This document shows positions 8,916 through 17,499 of a DNA stretch of 64,000 bases, one piece after another. The DNA comes from an uncultured Desulfovibrio sp. GTDB lineage: Bacteria; Desulfobacterota; Desulfovibrionia; Desulfovibrionales; Desulfovibrionaceae. The stretch is from assembly GCA_913063155.1 (NCBI GenBank), contig CAJXYU010000001.1, positions 1,054,001 to 1,118,000 of the forward strand. The letters are read 5' to 3'. The translations under genes and the position numbers were made by a program. The notes beneath the pieces were generated by a model. The model made no database searches. It worked only from the letters and a program-made list of their open reading frames with translations, and was not told where the DNA came from. Positions within the stretch are counted from its first letter, which is position 1, and the number at the start of each line of letters is the position of its first letter.

Positions 8916-9532
8916 AGCGTTTATTTGACCTGTTGGTGGCCGTCCCGGCCTTTATCCTGCTCCTGCCGGTCATGTTTTGCGTAGCCGTCATGGTCCGCAT
9001 CAGGTTGGGCGGGCCGGTACTGTTTCACCAGGTGCGGCCCGGCCTGAACGGGCGGCCCTTCACCATGGTCAAGTTCCGCACCATGCGGGACGCCGTGGAC
9101 CGGGGCGGAAATCCGCTGCCCGACAGCGAGCGGCTGACTTCCTTCGGAAGGTTCCTGCGGTCCACCTCCCTGGACGAGTTGCCGGAACTGGTCAATGTGG
9201 TACAAGGGAACATGAGCCTTGTGGGCCCGCGCCCATTGCTCATGGAATATCTGCCGCGCTACTCGGCCCGGCAGGCGCGGCGGCATGAGGTCCGGCCCGG
9301 CATCACCGGCTGGGCGCAGGTCAACGGCCGCAACGCCATATCCTGGCAGGACAAGTTCGAGTACGACGTCTGGTACGTGGACAACCGCAGCCTGCTGCTC
9401 GACATGAAGATCCTGTGGATGACCGTGGCCCAGGTGTTTCGCCGCGAGGATGTTTCCCAGCCCGGGCACGCCACCATGGAGGTGTTCATGGGCGATGATG
9501 ATCAACCTGAACGAGAGGGAGACCCATCATGA
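8912..9532 (+). CDS. PglC-like initiating phosphoglycosyltransferase
   Basis: A 206-residue monotopic phosphoglycosyltransferase that moves a phospho-sugar from its UDP carrier to undecaprenyl phosphate, the first membrane step in glycan building. Seen: the N-terminal KRLFDLLVA re-entrant helix (about 2-28), KFRTM (54-58), the catalytic Asp-Glu pair in SLDELPEL (88-89), GPRP (105-108), and PGITGWAQVNGRN. Length and lack of further membrane spans put it in the small PglC class rather than the longer WbaP class. It overlaps the preceding glycosyltransferase and the following universal stress gene (ATGA in both cases). With the STT3 gene it forms the core of a Pgl-type pathway. Confidence 0.92.
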   Translation: MKRLFDLLVAVPAFILLLPVMFCVAVMVRIRLGGPVLFHQVRPGLNGRPFTMVKFRTMRDAVDRGGNPLPDSERLTSFGRFLRSTSLDELPELVNVVQGNMSLVGPRPLLMEYLPRYSARQARRHEVRPGITGWAQVNGRNAISWQDKFEYDVWYVDNRSLLLDMKILWMTVAQVFRREDVSQPGHATMEVFMGDDDQPEREGDPS

Positions 9533-9951
9533 ATGTGAAAACCATCCTGCTTCCCGTGGACGGCTCCGCCTATTCGGACAGGGCCACGGACTACGCCGTG
9601 GAAATGGCCCGGACTCTCAAGGCGTCGATCGTGCTGTTGCAGTGCCGCAAACCCGTTCCAAACGAGCTTGGCGAGCCGAACCTGCAGTGGGTGCTCGACC
9701 ATTACACCAAAGAGGCCGAGGAAATCGTGGAGCCGTACGGGAAACAGATCGAAGCCGCGGGCGTGCCGTACAGGGAGCTCATTATCGGCGGCAGGCCCGC
9801 CGAGGTCATCGAGGACGTGGCCAAGGCCGAAAAGGCCGACATCATCATTATGGGCTCCAAGGGCAAGTCCGGTTTCGAGGGCTTCATGCTCGGCAGCGTG
9901 ACCCACAAGGTTCTGCACACCTCGCCCTGCCCCGTGCTCGTGGTGAAATAA
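9529..9951 (+). CDS. Universal stress protein, UspA family
   Basis: A 140-residue single-domain Usp protein. It starts with the usual beta strand KTILLPVDGS and ends with the nucleotide-binding signature G-2x-G-9x-GS in MGSKGKSGFEGFMLGS plus SCPVLVVK-like terminal strand (SPCPVLVVK), so it belongs to the ATP-binding subgroup. GAGAGGGAG precedes the ATG. The start codon overlaps the stop of the PglC-like gene, so it would be co-translated with the glycan genes, an unusual setting. A perfect 16-bp hairpin follows the stop. Confidence 0.9.
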   Translation: MNVKTILLPVDGSAYSDRATDYAVEMARTLKASIVLLQCRKPVPNELGEPNLQWVLDHYTKEAEEIVEPYGKQIEAAGVPYRELIIGGRPAEVIEDVAKAEKADIIIMGSKGKSGFEGFMLGSVTHKVLHTSPCPVLVVK

Positions 9952-9967
9952 ATTTTGAAAGAAAGTC

Positions 9968-10001
9968 GGAGCGGGGTGCTTTTTGAAAAGCACCCCGCTC
10001 C
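9968..10001 (+). terminator. Hairpin between convergent genes (TTTTTGAAAA apex)
   Basis: Perfect 16-bp arms at 9968-9983 and 9986-10001 with apex TTTTTGAAAA. It lies 16 bases after the universal stress gene stop and faces the convergent phosphatase gene. No long T-run follows on either side, so it may act as a bidirectional or processing hairpin rather than a classical intrinsic terminator. Confidence 0.6.
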
Positions 10002-10065
10002 GTGCCTCTCCTTTTCAACCCGCCCTGAATCTCGCCCTGCCCTTTGGTATGGTCTTCAAATACGC

Positions 10066-10105
10066 CAGGGTTTCCAAAGGGGGTCATCCCCTTTGGCCGC
10101 CGGAG
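10066..10105 (+). repeat. Dispersed palindromic repeat, copy 1
   Basis: Member of a six-copy family with consensus AGGGTTTnCAAAGGGGATTA followed by TCCCCTTTGCCCGCCGGAGGC. Here the palindromic core is 10074-10096. The copy overlaps the end of the leftward phosphatase gene: read on the minus strand it encodes the tail SGGQRG and supplies the TGA stop at 10084-10086. Confidence 0.8.
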
Positions 10106-11595
10106 ACATCTTTTCTCTGAAAACAGAGTACAGTGACGTCGTCCCGCATTTCGCAACTTTGGGAAAACGCCCCCACCGAAGCGAGTACATTTTCCAGCAT
10201 GGTGCTGCATGAGAGGATTTTCTGCCCGGCAAGCAGCGTTTCAAGCCGCTCCAATCCGTAGCGTTTGCCGTCTTTGTCGCAGGCCTCGGTCACCCCGTCG
10301 GTGAAGGCTACGACGCTTTCACCGGGCTGGATGGTAATGGTTCGGCTTTCGAAGGCGACATCGTCCAGGTTGCCCAGGGGCAGGTTGGCCGGAGCTTCGA
10401 GTTTTTCCAGAGTGCCGTCCGCCTTTTTAAGGAAGGGTGCCTGATGCCCGGCCAGGGCGTACTCCAGCCGTCCGGTGCCGACTTCATAGCGGGCCGCGAA
10501 CAGGGTGACGTACATGGCCGAGGTGTTGTTTTCAGCCAGATTGTCATTCAATTTCGCCAGAAGTTGGGTGAGCGGTTTGCGCTGCTGCCCCAGGGAGCGC
10601 AGCATGTGCTGGGCGGCGAACATGAACAGGGCCGCAGGCACACCCTTGCCGGACACGTCGCCAAGCGTGAACAGCAGCGTGTCGTCGTCCTGCATGAAAT
10701 AGTCGTAGAGATCCCCGCCCACTTCCCGGGCCGGGAGCATGTGGGCGCTGATGGAGAGCTTGTCTCCGGGAATCCGCATGAGTCCGGGCAATGCGCCTTG
10801 TTGAATTTCAGCTGCAATGCGCAGTTCGCTGCGTATGCGCTCGCGTTCGGCGGCGGTTTCACGTTGCTCCCGGATGTGCCGGGCCAACTCTTTTTCCATG
10901 TAAAAGAAGGCCTGTACCAGTTCGTTTACGTCCCTGTCCCGAATGCATTGCAGCTCGGAGAGTACTCCCTGTCCGTTTTCGGAGTCAAAGTCGCGGGAGG
11001 GTAGTGCCCGCGCGTAGTCTCCAAGGAGCTTGAGCGGCCGGGTGATGCGGCCCGAGACCCACTGTGCGCCCACCATGCCGAGCATGAGCACCCCCAGTGC
11101 AAATGCTCCGGCGGTAAGCTGCATGCTGATGCGCGCATCATGGGTGTAGTCCCTGTCGTGAGCCACGGCCACGAACAGGCCGGTTTGGGGGGAGACTCCC
11201 GCCACGCAGTCCCATCCCTTGGGTTCGTCCTCTTTCATGAACAAGACTTCGGTGCTGAAGAACGGGGCGGGGCCCGCATGCTGTTTTACTTTGGGGAGCA
11301 GGGCTTTCAGGATTGTGCCGGCATCCTCGGAAGTATCGCCTTCCAGAATGGAACCTGATGCATTGAAAATGAAAATAAGCCGGGTGGACGAGGAGCGCGC
11401 GCCCAAATGTGGGCCGTTTTGTTCTTTCTCCAGGCTGTGAAGAATCTGCTGGACAAGGGTCGTGGATATTTCGTCCGCCACTACGGTGGTATGCTCCTGA
11501 TACATTTCTTCGGAAATGAACAGGAGAGGGCCGCCCACCAGGCAGGTTGTCGCCAGGACCAGCAGGAAAATGCGGTGGCTGATGGAGAATTTCAC
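10084..11595 (-). CDS. HAMP-containing PP2C/SpoIIE-type serine phosphatase (RsbU-like)
   Basis: A 503-residue membrane signalling protein, likely dephosphorylating an anti-sigma-factor antagonist. Order: first membrane segment about 7-27, a periplasmic sensor region of about 125 residues, second segment about 155-175, a HAMP linker (RITRPLKLLGDYARAL), a coiled coil at about 228-250, and a SpoIIE phosphatase domain from about 270. Metal-binding motifs are visible: GGDLYDYF, GDVSGKGVPAALFM and FTDGVTEA. Start is GTG at 11593-11595 with a moderate GGGGGC upstream. The last six residues (SGGQRG) and stop come from a dispersed repeat. No partner STAS or RsbW gene is adjacent. Confidence 0.88.
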   Translation of the reverse strand: MKFSISHRIFLLVLATTCLVGGPLLFISEEMYQEHTTVVADEISTTLVQQILHSLEKEQNGPHLGARSSSTRLIFIFNASGSILEGDTSEDAGTILKALLPKVKQHAGPAPFFSTEVLFMKEDEPKGWDCVAGVSPQTGLFVAVAHDRDYTHDARISMQLTAGAFALGVLMLGMVGAQWVSGRITRPLKLLGDYARALPSRDFDSENGQGVLSELQCIRDRDVNELVQAFFYMEKELARHIREQRETAAERERIRSELRIAAEIQQGALPGLMRIPGDKLSISAHMLPAREVGGDLYDYFMQDDDTLLFTLGDVSGKGVPAALFMFAAQHMLRSLGQQRKPLTQLLAKLNDNLAENNTSAMYVTLFAARYEVGTGRLEYALAGHQAPFLKKADGTLEKLEAPANLPLGNLDDVAFESRTITIQPGESVVAFTDGVTEACDKDGKRYGLERLETLLAGQKILSCSTMLENVLASVGAFSQSCEMRDDVTVLCFQRKDVSGGQRG

Positions 11596-11912
11596 GGCTT
11601 GCGGCTGCCCCCGGAATTCGGTTGGGGTTTGTCGTGATTGCCTTTGTTCCCTGTTTTCGTCTTATGAGACTGCGCTGATCGGAGCAATGATAACCGCTGA
11701 CGGCTTGTCCTGATTCCGCCTTCGGTAGCATGACGGAAGGCTTTCACGAGGACGCTGACGCGGTCTGATTTTCGGATTTCGCAAGGGCGCCAACGAAAAA
11801 GCCCGGCAGCCTGTCGGCCACCGGTTTTTTAAGGATCGTTGTTTGAACAGGTTTTCCCTTGAGCAAGTTGAAAGTCGAAGACTTCCAGACAATCCATGGT
11901 TTTCAAAGGGGA
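11596..11912. other. Intergenic region upstream of the phosphatase, no gene
   Basis: About 317 bases between two leftward genes. It should hold the promoter of the phosphatase gene. The right end (11898-11936) is repeat copy 2, which runs into the DUF2721 gene. I see no open frame with a credible start, no tRNA, and no strong hairpin in the rest. Confidence 0.5.
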
Positions 11913-11936
11913 TTATCCGCTCTGGCCGCCGGAGGC
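11898..11936 (+). repeat. Dispersed palindromic repeat, copy 2 (degenerate)
   Basis: Matches the family consensus with two changes in the right arm (CCGCTCTGG for CCCCTTTGC), so the palindrome is imperfect. Like copy 1 it overlaps the end of a leftward gene: the minus-strand reading gives the tail ASGGQSG and the stop at 11913-11915. Confidence 0.75.
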
Positions 11937-12332
11937 CTCCCGCGGCTTTTCAATGTCTTCCAGCAGGATGTCCAACGCCTGCACCGAAATGCGGATTTCC
12001 AGAAACGAAATCCACAGGGAGAGCATGAGCAGTGCGAGGCTGAGGCCGAAAAGGGTCTGCCCGGCAATGAGCCAGTCCTCGAAGAGGCAGACCATGGACA
12101 GGATGCAGCAGAGCATGGACAGTACGCCGTAGCCCTGCATGCGCCGGATCATGTGGATGCGTTTGCGCAGGTTGGCGATCTGCTTTCGCACGCTTTCATC
12201 GTTGGACTGTCGGAAGTGATCATGCAGGGCGCGCACCCGGCTGCCCAGGGAGAGGAAGCGGTTGGTGAAGGCCAGCATGAAAAGCGAAATGGCCGGGAAA
12301 AGCAGGGCCGGAGTGGTCACGGTTATTTTCAT
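11913..12332 (-). CDS. DUF2721 family membrane protein
   Basis: A 139-residue inner-membrane protein. The opening TTPALLFPAISLFMLAFTNRF is the conserved first span of DUF2721, followed by a charged loop with LHDHFRQ and RRIHMI-like basic residues, then two further spans at about 68-90 and 93-113. Function of the family is not known. The C-terminal SGGQSG tail is repeat-derived and not part of the family. It is leftward, 143 bases from the divergent EamA gene. Confidence 0.8.
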   Translation of the reverse strand: MKITVTTPALLFPAISLFMLAFTNRFLSLGSRVRALHDHFRQSNDESVRKQIANLRKRIHMIRRMQGYGVLSMLCCILSMVCLFEDWLIAGQTLFGLSLALLMLSLWISFLEIRISVQALDILLEDIEKPREASGGQSG

Positions 12333-12475
12333 GAATGTTCCTTTTGGATGTCAGAGTGACGATGGGGCAAAAGTGTGCCAAGCGCGTCCGCCTGTCAAGC
12401 GGCAGTCTTGCCGTCGGAGCGCGTTGGATGTAGGTTCTGGCGGTCGCATCATGGGTGTTCAACCTCGGGAGAATC

Positions 12476-13378
12476 ATGAGCACATTACGAAAAGGATTCG
12501 GCGGGAGCATGGTTGTCGGCGTGCTCTGCGCCCTGGCGTCCACCCTCATCTGGTCCGGCAACTTCATCATCGCCCGGGGGCTGAACAGCCTGACCCCGCC
12601 CGTGACCCTGGCCTTCATGCGCTGGACCGTCGCCTGCGTGGCCGTCTCCACCTTCGCGATACCGGCCCTCAAGCGGGAGTGGCCCGTGCTGCGGGCCAAC
12701 TTGGGCTACATGGTGGTCACCTCGTTCCTGGGCGTCACTGTTTTCAACACGCTTCTCTACATTGCCGGGCGCACCACCGTGACCGTGAACCTGGCGCTCA
12801 TCTCCACGGCCTTTCCCATCTTCATCATCATGCTGGCCAGAATTTTTCAGAAGGAGCCGGTTTCCCTGCGGCGCGTGTTCGGGGTGACCCTGGCCGTGTT
12901 CGGCATCACCGCCCTGGTGATCAGGGGCGACTTCATGCGTCTGGTAAACCTGACCTTTGCCGTGGGCGACGTCTGGATGCTTTTCGCGGCCTTTCTCTTC
13001 GCCGTCTACAGCATCCTGATCCGGCGCAAGCCCGCCGAACTGGGGCAGACCGCTTTCCTGGGCTTCACTTTCTATTGCGGATGGGTGATGATCATCCCCT
13101 GGATGCTCTGGGAGCAGAGCCACGCGGTTTGGCCGGTAATGAATTTTCCCGTGGTCGGGTCGGTTCTCTACATAGGCCTGTGCGCCTCGTTGGCCGCTTA
13201 TTTCTTTTGGAACAAGGCCGTGGCGACCATCGGGCCGGCCAGGGCGGGGTTTCTGTATTACTCGCTGCCGGTCTTTTCCGGTCTGGAAGGCTGGCTCATC
13301 CTGGGCGAGCCGGTCACGCTCCTGCATGTGGGCACGGGGCTGTGCATTCTGACCGGCATCTACCTCGCCACGAAGTAG
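12476..13378 (+). CDS. EamA/DMT family transporter
   Basis: A 300-residue permease with about ten membrane segments in two homologous EamA halves; TLIWSGNFIIARGL near the N-terminus and AYFFWNKAVATIGPARAG in the second half are typical. Such proteins usually export amino acids, metabolites or drugs; the substrate cannot be told. The ATG at 12476 is chosen because CGGGAGA lies 6 bases upstream; an in-frame GTG seven codons earlier lacks a binding site. It is followed after 77 bases by a glycosyltransferase gene on the same strand. Confidence 0.85.
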   Translation: MSTLRKGFGGSMVVGVLCALASTLIWSGNFIIARGLNSLTPPVTLAFMRWTVACVAVSTFAIPALKREWPVLRANLGYMVVTSFLGVTVFNTLLYIAGRTTVTVNLALISTAFPIFIIMLARIFQKEPVSLRRVFGVTLAVFGITALVIRGDFMRLVNLTFAVGDVWMLFAAFLFAVYSILIRRKPAELGQTAFLGFTFYCGWVMIIPWMLWEQSHAVWPVMNFPVVGSVLYIGLCASLAAYFFWNKAVATIGPARAGFLYYSLPVFSGLEGWLILGEPVTLLHVGTGLCILTGIYLATK

Positions 13379-13455
13379 TTTGTGTGGAACCCTGGGCTGT
13401 TACTCCTTCCACACGAAGCTGAACAGGCCGAGCACAAAACGATCCAGGAGGATGG

Positions 13456-14169
13456 GTGGATTATCATCATTTCATCATCACGCGGTTCAACGTGAATATT
13501 TACGACATCGATTTTCCGGCCCGCCTGGAAGAGACCTGGCTTGCCGAGCGGTTCGATTTGTTCCAGAGGTTCTGTTTTCCCTCCATTCGCGCCCAGCACA
13601 ACCAGAACTTCACCTGGCTGGTGCTTTTCGACGAGCAGACGCCCATGCAGTACAAGGCTGTCATCAATGCCTATGCCAAATACGAAAACTTCGTGCCCCT
13701 CTACTGCGGTGCATTCAAGGCCATCAACCCCACGGTTGCCGGGAAGATGCAGGAAATGGCGCCGGCAGCCGAATGGTTCCTTTCCACCCGGGTGGATAAC
13801 GACGACGCCCTTGCCGTGGGCTACACCCACGTGGTGCAGGAGGTGGTCAACCGGATGAGCGAGGAGCAACTCAAACCCTCGGACACCCTGTACATCAACT
13901 TCCCCAAAGGACTGCAGTGGTTCGAGGGCGACTACTACGACTTTGAGGACGCCACCAACGCCTTCGTCAGCTTCATCGAGCGGCGCCATGATCCGCACAC
14001 GGTCTACTGGGTGGAGCACTGCGACATCTACAAGGTGGCCCCGGTGATCCAGGCTGAAACCAAGCCTCTGTGGCTCCAGAACGTGCACGACCTTAATGTC
14101 TACAACTACGTTCGCGGCGAAAAATTGGAGCAGGCGGATTTTTCCAAGGCCTTCCCGCATCTGGGGTAA
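13456..14169 (+). CDS. Putative rhamnosyltransferase-like glycosyltransferase
   Basis: A 237-residue protein starting at GTG with a strong AGGAGG 7 bases upstream. The layout (HHFIITRFNVN, then PSIRAQHNQNFTWLVLFDEQT, and STRVDNDDAL around residue 115) matches the PF11316-type family annotated as putative rhamnosyl transferase, where the DNDDAL stretch supplies a DxD-like metal and sugar-nucleotide site. It probably modifies a surface polysaccharide. No other polysaccharide genes are adjacent, so acceptor and sugar are unknown. The family function is itself mostly predicted. Confidence 0.7.
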   Translation: MDYHHFIITRFNVNIYDIDFPARLEETWLAERFDLFQRFCFPSIRAQHNQNFTWLVLFDEQTPMQYKAVINAYAKYENFVPLYCGAFKAINPTVAGKMQEMAPAAEWFLSTRVDNDDALAVGYTHVVQEVVNRMSEEQLKPSDTLYINFPKGLQWFEGDYYDFEDATNAFVSFIERRHDPHTVYWVEHCDIYKVAPVIQAETKPLWLQNVHDLNVYNYVRGEKLEQADFSKAFPHLG

Positions 14170-14250
14170 CCGGTCCGGTTTCCGGGCTTTACAAATTCCA
14201 CTTGGCTATATACACAATTTGAACCCTCTTTTTTTCTCAAGGAGTTCGAA

Positions 14251-15783
14251 TTGATAGCCACCGCACACTGTGCCGCACTGCGCGGCATCGACGCCTACCC
14301 GGTTCAACTGGAAGTGGATTTTTCCCGTTCGGGCCTGCCCGCCTTCACCATGGTCGGTCTGGCCGAGGGCGCGGTCCGCGAGTCAAAGGAACGCGTATAT
14401 TCCTCGCTCAAGAATTCCGGATTCAAGCTGCCGCCCGCCAGGACCACGGTCAATCTCGCGCCTGCCGACGTCCGAAAGGAAGGCAGCGCCTACGACCTGC
14501 CCCTGGCCTTGGGGTTGTTGGCCGCATCCGGAGCCATCGACGCCGAGTCCATGCCCGGCTGGTACATGGCCGGGGAGCTTTCCCTTACCGGAGAGATCAA
14601 GCCGGTCAACGGGGTGCTGCCCCTGGCCATCACAGCAGAGAGGGCAAAGGCCAAGGGGCTCATAGTTCCTGCCGCCAATGCTGCCGAAGCCGCCGTGGTG
14701 CGCGGGCTGCCCGTGTATGGCCTGGAAAATCTGGCCGAGGTCGTCGGCCTCGTCACCGGGGAAGAGGAGTTCGAGCCAGCCCGGCTGGACATCGACACTT
14801 TGTGGAACGAGCGGCAGTCCTTTCACTACGATTTTTCCGAGGTCAAGGGCCAGGAACATGCCAAACGGGCCATCGAGATCGCCGCGGCCGGGGCGCACAA
14901 TCTTTTGTTCATCGGGCCGCCGGGCAGCGGCAAGACCATGCTTTCCCAGCGTATCCCCACTGTGCTGCCGCCCCTGGGGTTCGACGAGGCTCTGGAAGTG
15001 ACCAAGATATATTCCGTGGCGGGACTCCTCAACGGCTCGCAATCACTCATCGTCACCCGACCATTTCGATCGCCACACCACACCATTTCTGACATAGGCC
15101 TTATCGGCGGCGGTCGATATCCTCAGCCGGGGGAAGTCAGTCTGGCTCATCGCGGCGTTTTGTTTCTCGACGAGATGCCCGAGTTCAAAAAGCAGGCGCT
15201 GGAAGTATTGCGCCAGCCTCTGGAGGATGGGGAGGTGTCCATTTCCCGCTCGCTCATGTCCCTGTCCTATCCGGCGGACTTCATGCTTGTGGCGGCCATG
15301 AATCCCTGTCCGTGTGGCTACCTCACCGACGACCGGCATCAGTGCACCTGCAGCCCCGCAGGAGTGGGACGCTACAGGGCCAAGCTTTCCGGGCCTCTGT
15401 TGGACCGCATTGACCTGCATGTGGATGTACCCGCCGTGCCCTACGAGGATCTCAAGGAAGAGCGCGGCAGCGTGGATTCCGCCACCATGCGGGAACGAAT
15501 TCTGGCCGCCCGGCGGGTACAGCGGGAGCGTTATGAAGGATTGCTCATCCACACCAATGCCCAGCTCACGGGCTCGGCTCTGGAAGAGCATTGCCGCTGC
15601 GGCCGGGACGAGCATGGTTTTCTGGAGCAGGCGGTCAAGGCCCTGGGGCTTTCGGCCCGAGCCTACACGCGCATTCTGCGCATCGCCCGGACCATCGCGG
15701 ACATCGAGGGTGAGGAGCGCATTGCCGTGCCGCACCTGGCCGAGGCCATCAACTACCGGACCATGGACCGGCAGGGAGGATAG
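14251..15783 (+). CDS. yifB: YifB/ComM-type Mg-chelatase-like AAA+ ATPase
   Basis: A 510-residue protein of the YifB family. The N-terminal Lon-like fold has GIDAYPVQLEVDFSRSGLPA and the DLPLALGLLAASG stretch; the AAA+ module has Walker A GPPGSGKTM at 222-230 and Walker B VLFLDEMPEF at about 307-316; a cysteine cluster NPCPCGY and HQCTCSP follows. ComM is a hexameric branch-migration helicase that helps to integrate incoming DNA during transformation. Start is TTG at 14251 with AAGGAG 7 bases before it; the family begins at this point. It is a stand-alone gene, convergent with mgtE. Confidence 0.92.
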   Translation: MIATAHCAALRGIDAYPVQLEVDFSRSGLPAFTMVGLAEGAVRESKERVYSSLKNSGFKLPPARTTVNLAPADVRKEGSAYDLPLALGLLAASGAIDAESMPGWYMAGELSLTGEIKPVNGVLPLAITAERAKAKGLIVPAANAAEAAVVRGLPVYGLENLAEVVGLVTGEEEFEPARLDIDTLWNERQSFHYDFSEVKGQEHAKRAIEIAAAGAHNLLFIGPPGSGKTMLSQRIPTVLPPLGFDEALEVTKIYSVAGLLNGSQSLIVTRPFRSPHHTISDIGLIGGGRYPQPGEVSLAHRGVLFLDEMPEFKKQALEVLRQPLEDGEVSISRSLMSLSYPADFMLVAAMNPCPCGYLTDDRHQCTCSPAGVGRYRAKLSGPLLDRIDLHVDVPAVPYEDLKEERGSVDSATMRERILAARRVQRERYEGLLIHTNAQLTGSALEEHCRCGRDEHGFLEQAVKALGLSARAYTRILRIARTIADIEGEERIAVPHLAEAINYRTMDRQGG

Positions 15784-15785
15784 CT

Positions 15786-15814
15786 AGGGTTTCCAAAGGG
15801 GATTATCCCCTTTG
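15786..15814 (+). repeat. Dispersed palindromic repeat, copy 3
   Basis: Perfect core CAAAGGGGATTATCCCCTTTG in the gap between the convergent yifB and mgtE genes. This copy lacks the CCGCCGGAGGC tail found in most others. Its position suits a bidirectional terminator role. Confidence 0.75.
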
Positions 15815-15838
15815 TTTTCATATGCCTTGAAGTATGCC

Positions 15839-17218
15839 TTAAATTCCCAGCAGGAGCTTGGCCGTGCCGAAATAGAGGAGCAGGCCGGTGATGTCCACCA
15901 CCGTGGTCAGAGCCGGGCTGGCCACCACGGCCGGGTCCAGCTTCAGCTTGGCCGCGCCCATGGGCAGGACCGCGCCGATGAGGGTGGCGGTGACCACCTG
16001 CAGGCCCAAGGCCAGGGCGATGGCCGCGCCGATCTTCCACAGGGTGAATCCGTCGGGGATGACCGAGCCGTGGGACAGGAGCATGACCTTGAAAAAGGAC
16101 AGGGCCGCCAGAACCACGCCCAGAAGCAGGGAGACCTTCAGTTCCTTGAAAAGCACGCGCGCCGCATCTCCCGGGCTGATCTCTCCCAGGGCCAGGGCGC
16201 GGACCACCACCGTGGACGATTGGCTTCCGGTGTTGCCGCCCGTGTCCGCCACCATGGGCATGTACAGGGCCAGAACCATGAGGCTCATGAGCGAGCCTTC
16301 GAAGCCATGGATGATCATGCCGGAGAGCAGCCCCAGGGCGGCCAACCCGACCACCCAGAACATCCTGTTCTTGAAGTGCACCCAGGAGGAGGTCTTGAGA
16401 TAGGTCCCGGCCTGGTGCGAGCCCCGGATGGCCATGAGCTTTTCCAGGTCCTCCTGCTGTTCCTGCACGATGACGTCGATGGCGTCGTCGTGGGTGATGA
16501 TGCCCACCAGGGCGTCGCCGCCGTTGATGACCGGCAAGGCGATCAGGTCGTACTTTTCGATCATGCGGGCTGCGGTTTCCTGGTCATCGTCGGCATGGGC
16601 GCTGATGACCTCGGTGTGCATGAAGTCCCTGAGCCGGGTCTCCGGCTTGGCCATGATCAAGTCTTTCAGAGACACGAAGCCGATCAGGGTCCGCCCGCGG
16701 TCCACCACGTAGGCATAATAGATGGTGTCCTTTTGCGAGGCTTCCAGGCGGATCTGCTCCATGGCCTGGCTCGCGGTCATGTCCTTTTGCAGGGAAACGT
16801 AGTCCGAGGTCATGATCGACCCGGCAGTGCCCAGGGGATAGGCCGTCAGTTTGCGGATGTCCTCCCGCTCCGCCTTGGCCAGGGCCGGGTAGAGGCGCTC
16901 GCGCTGGTCCTCGTGCAGTCTGCGGAACAGGTCGGCGCGGTTGTCCGAGGACATGCCGGTCAGGAGCGCCGCAGCATCCTTGATGTCCAGGTCGAGCACC
17001 AGGTCCTGCTGGGCTTCCTCGTCGAGATGGCTGGCGATCTCCCCTTGCAGTTCCGGGGAAACCGTGCGGATGACCCGCCAGATTTCCTCGGGCTCCAAGG
17101 CGGAAAGCCATTCCGCAACGGCAGCGGGGTGCTCCGCTTCGCAAAGCCTGCGAAGGGTTTCTATGTCGTTCTTGGCAAGGTGGTCCCGGATGGTGGGGAC
17201 AAGAAGTTCTTTGGTCAT
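15839..17218 (-). CDS. mgtE: Magnesium transporter MgtE
   Basis: A 459-residue Mg2+ channel. Domains in order: an N-terminal superhelical Mg-sensing domain (about 1-130, with LEPEEIWRVIRTV and LLTGMSSDNRADLFRRL), two CBS domains (about 135-260, with GIITHDDAIDVI), and five membrane segments in the last 180 residues. The sequence MVADTGGNTGSQSSTVVVRALALGEI is the pore-helix signature of the family. GAGGTG precedes the ATG at 17218. Activity is normally gated by Mg2+ bound to the cytosolic domains. I looked for an M-box riboswitch upstream and could not recognise one. Confidence 0.93.
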   Translation of the reverse strand: MTKELLVPTIRDHLAKNDIETLRRLCEAEHPAAVAEWLSALEPEEIWRVIRTVSPELQGEIASHLDEEAQQDLVLDLDIKDAAALLTGMSSDNRADLFRRLHEDQRERLYPALAKAEREDIRKLTAYPLGTAGSIMTSDYVSLQKDMTASQAMEQIRLEASQKDTIYYAYVVDRGRTLIGFVSLKDLIMAKPETRLRDFMHTEVISAHADDDQETAARMIEKYDLIALPVINGGDALVGIITHDDAIDVIVQEQQEDLEKLMAIRGSHQAGTYLKTSSWVHFKNRMFWVVGLAALGLLSGMIIHGFEGSLMSLMVLALYMPMVADTGGNTGSQSSTVVVRALALGEISPGDAARVLFKELKVSLLLGVVLAALSFFKVMLLSHGSVIPDGFTLWKIGAAIALALGLQVVTATLIGAVLPMGAAKLKLDPAVVASPALTTVVDITGLLLYFGTAKLLLGI

Positions 17219-17499
17219 GGTTCACCTCGTTTGTGGCCGCACCAGGGGGGGGATGCGGCGCGAGGCGAACCGTTTCAACTCAATGGAGCAGTGAAAGGTG
17301 CGTCAGGTCAGCCGTCCCGTGGGCCCCGGAATGGCGCGGGCTGAAAGTCTGCTTGGCGAAAATGGGGTGAGGTTCTGTCGCGTGGCTACTACTGCCTTCC
17401 GGACTGTCCATATATTCCTCCGTTGAATTGATGTTGGGGCTCTTACGCCCTGAAGGTCCGGTTTGACAAGTGAAAATTCGGAAACGTCTTCGGCAGTAA
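17219..17499. other. Intergenic region between mgtE and bfr
   Basis: About 280 bases holding the mgtE leader and promoter. On the minus strand it contains a run GGAGGAATATATGGACAG and several GC-rich half-palindromes, but no M-box-like set of helices that I can verify and no protein gene. A structured leader remains possible because mgtE genes are often riboswitch-controlled. Confidence 0.4.

Noticed and set aside
15812-17344. A 510-codon plus-strand frame across mgtE
   Set aside because: Antisense shadow of mgtE with repetitive Gln/Gly/His composition.
17219-17499. M-box magnesium riboswitch upstream of mgtE
   Set aside because: I compared the leader with the M-box pattern as I remember it and could not match the conserved helices.
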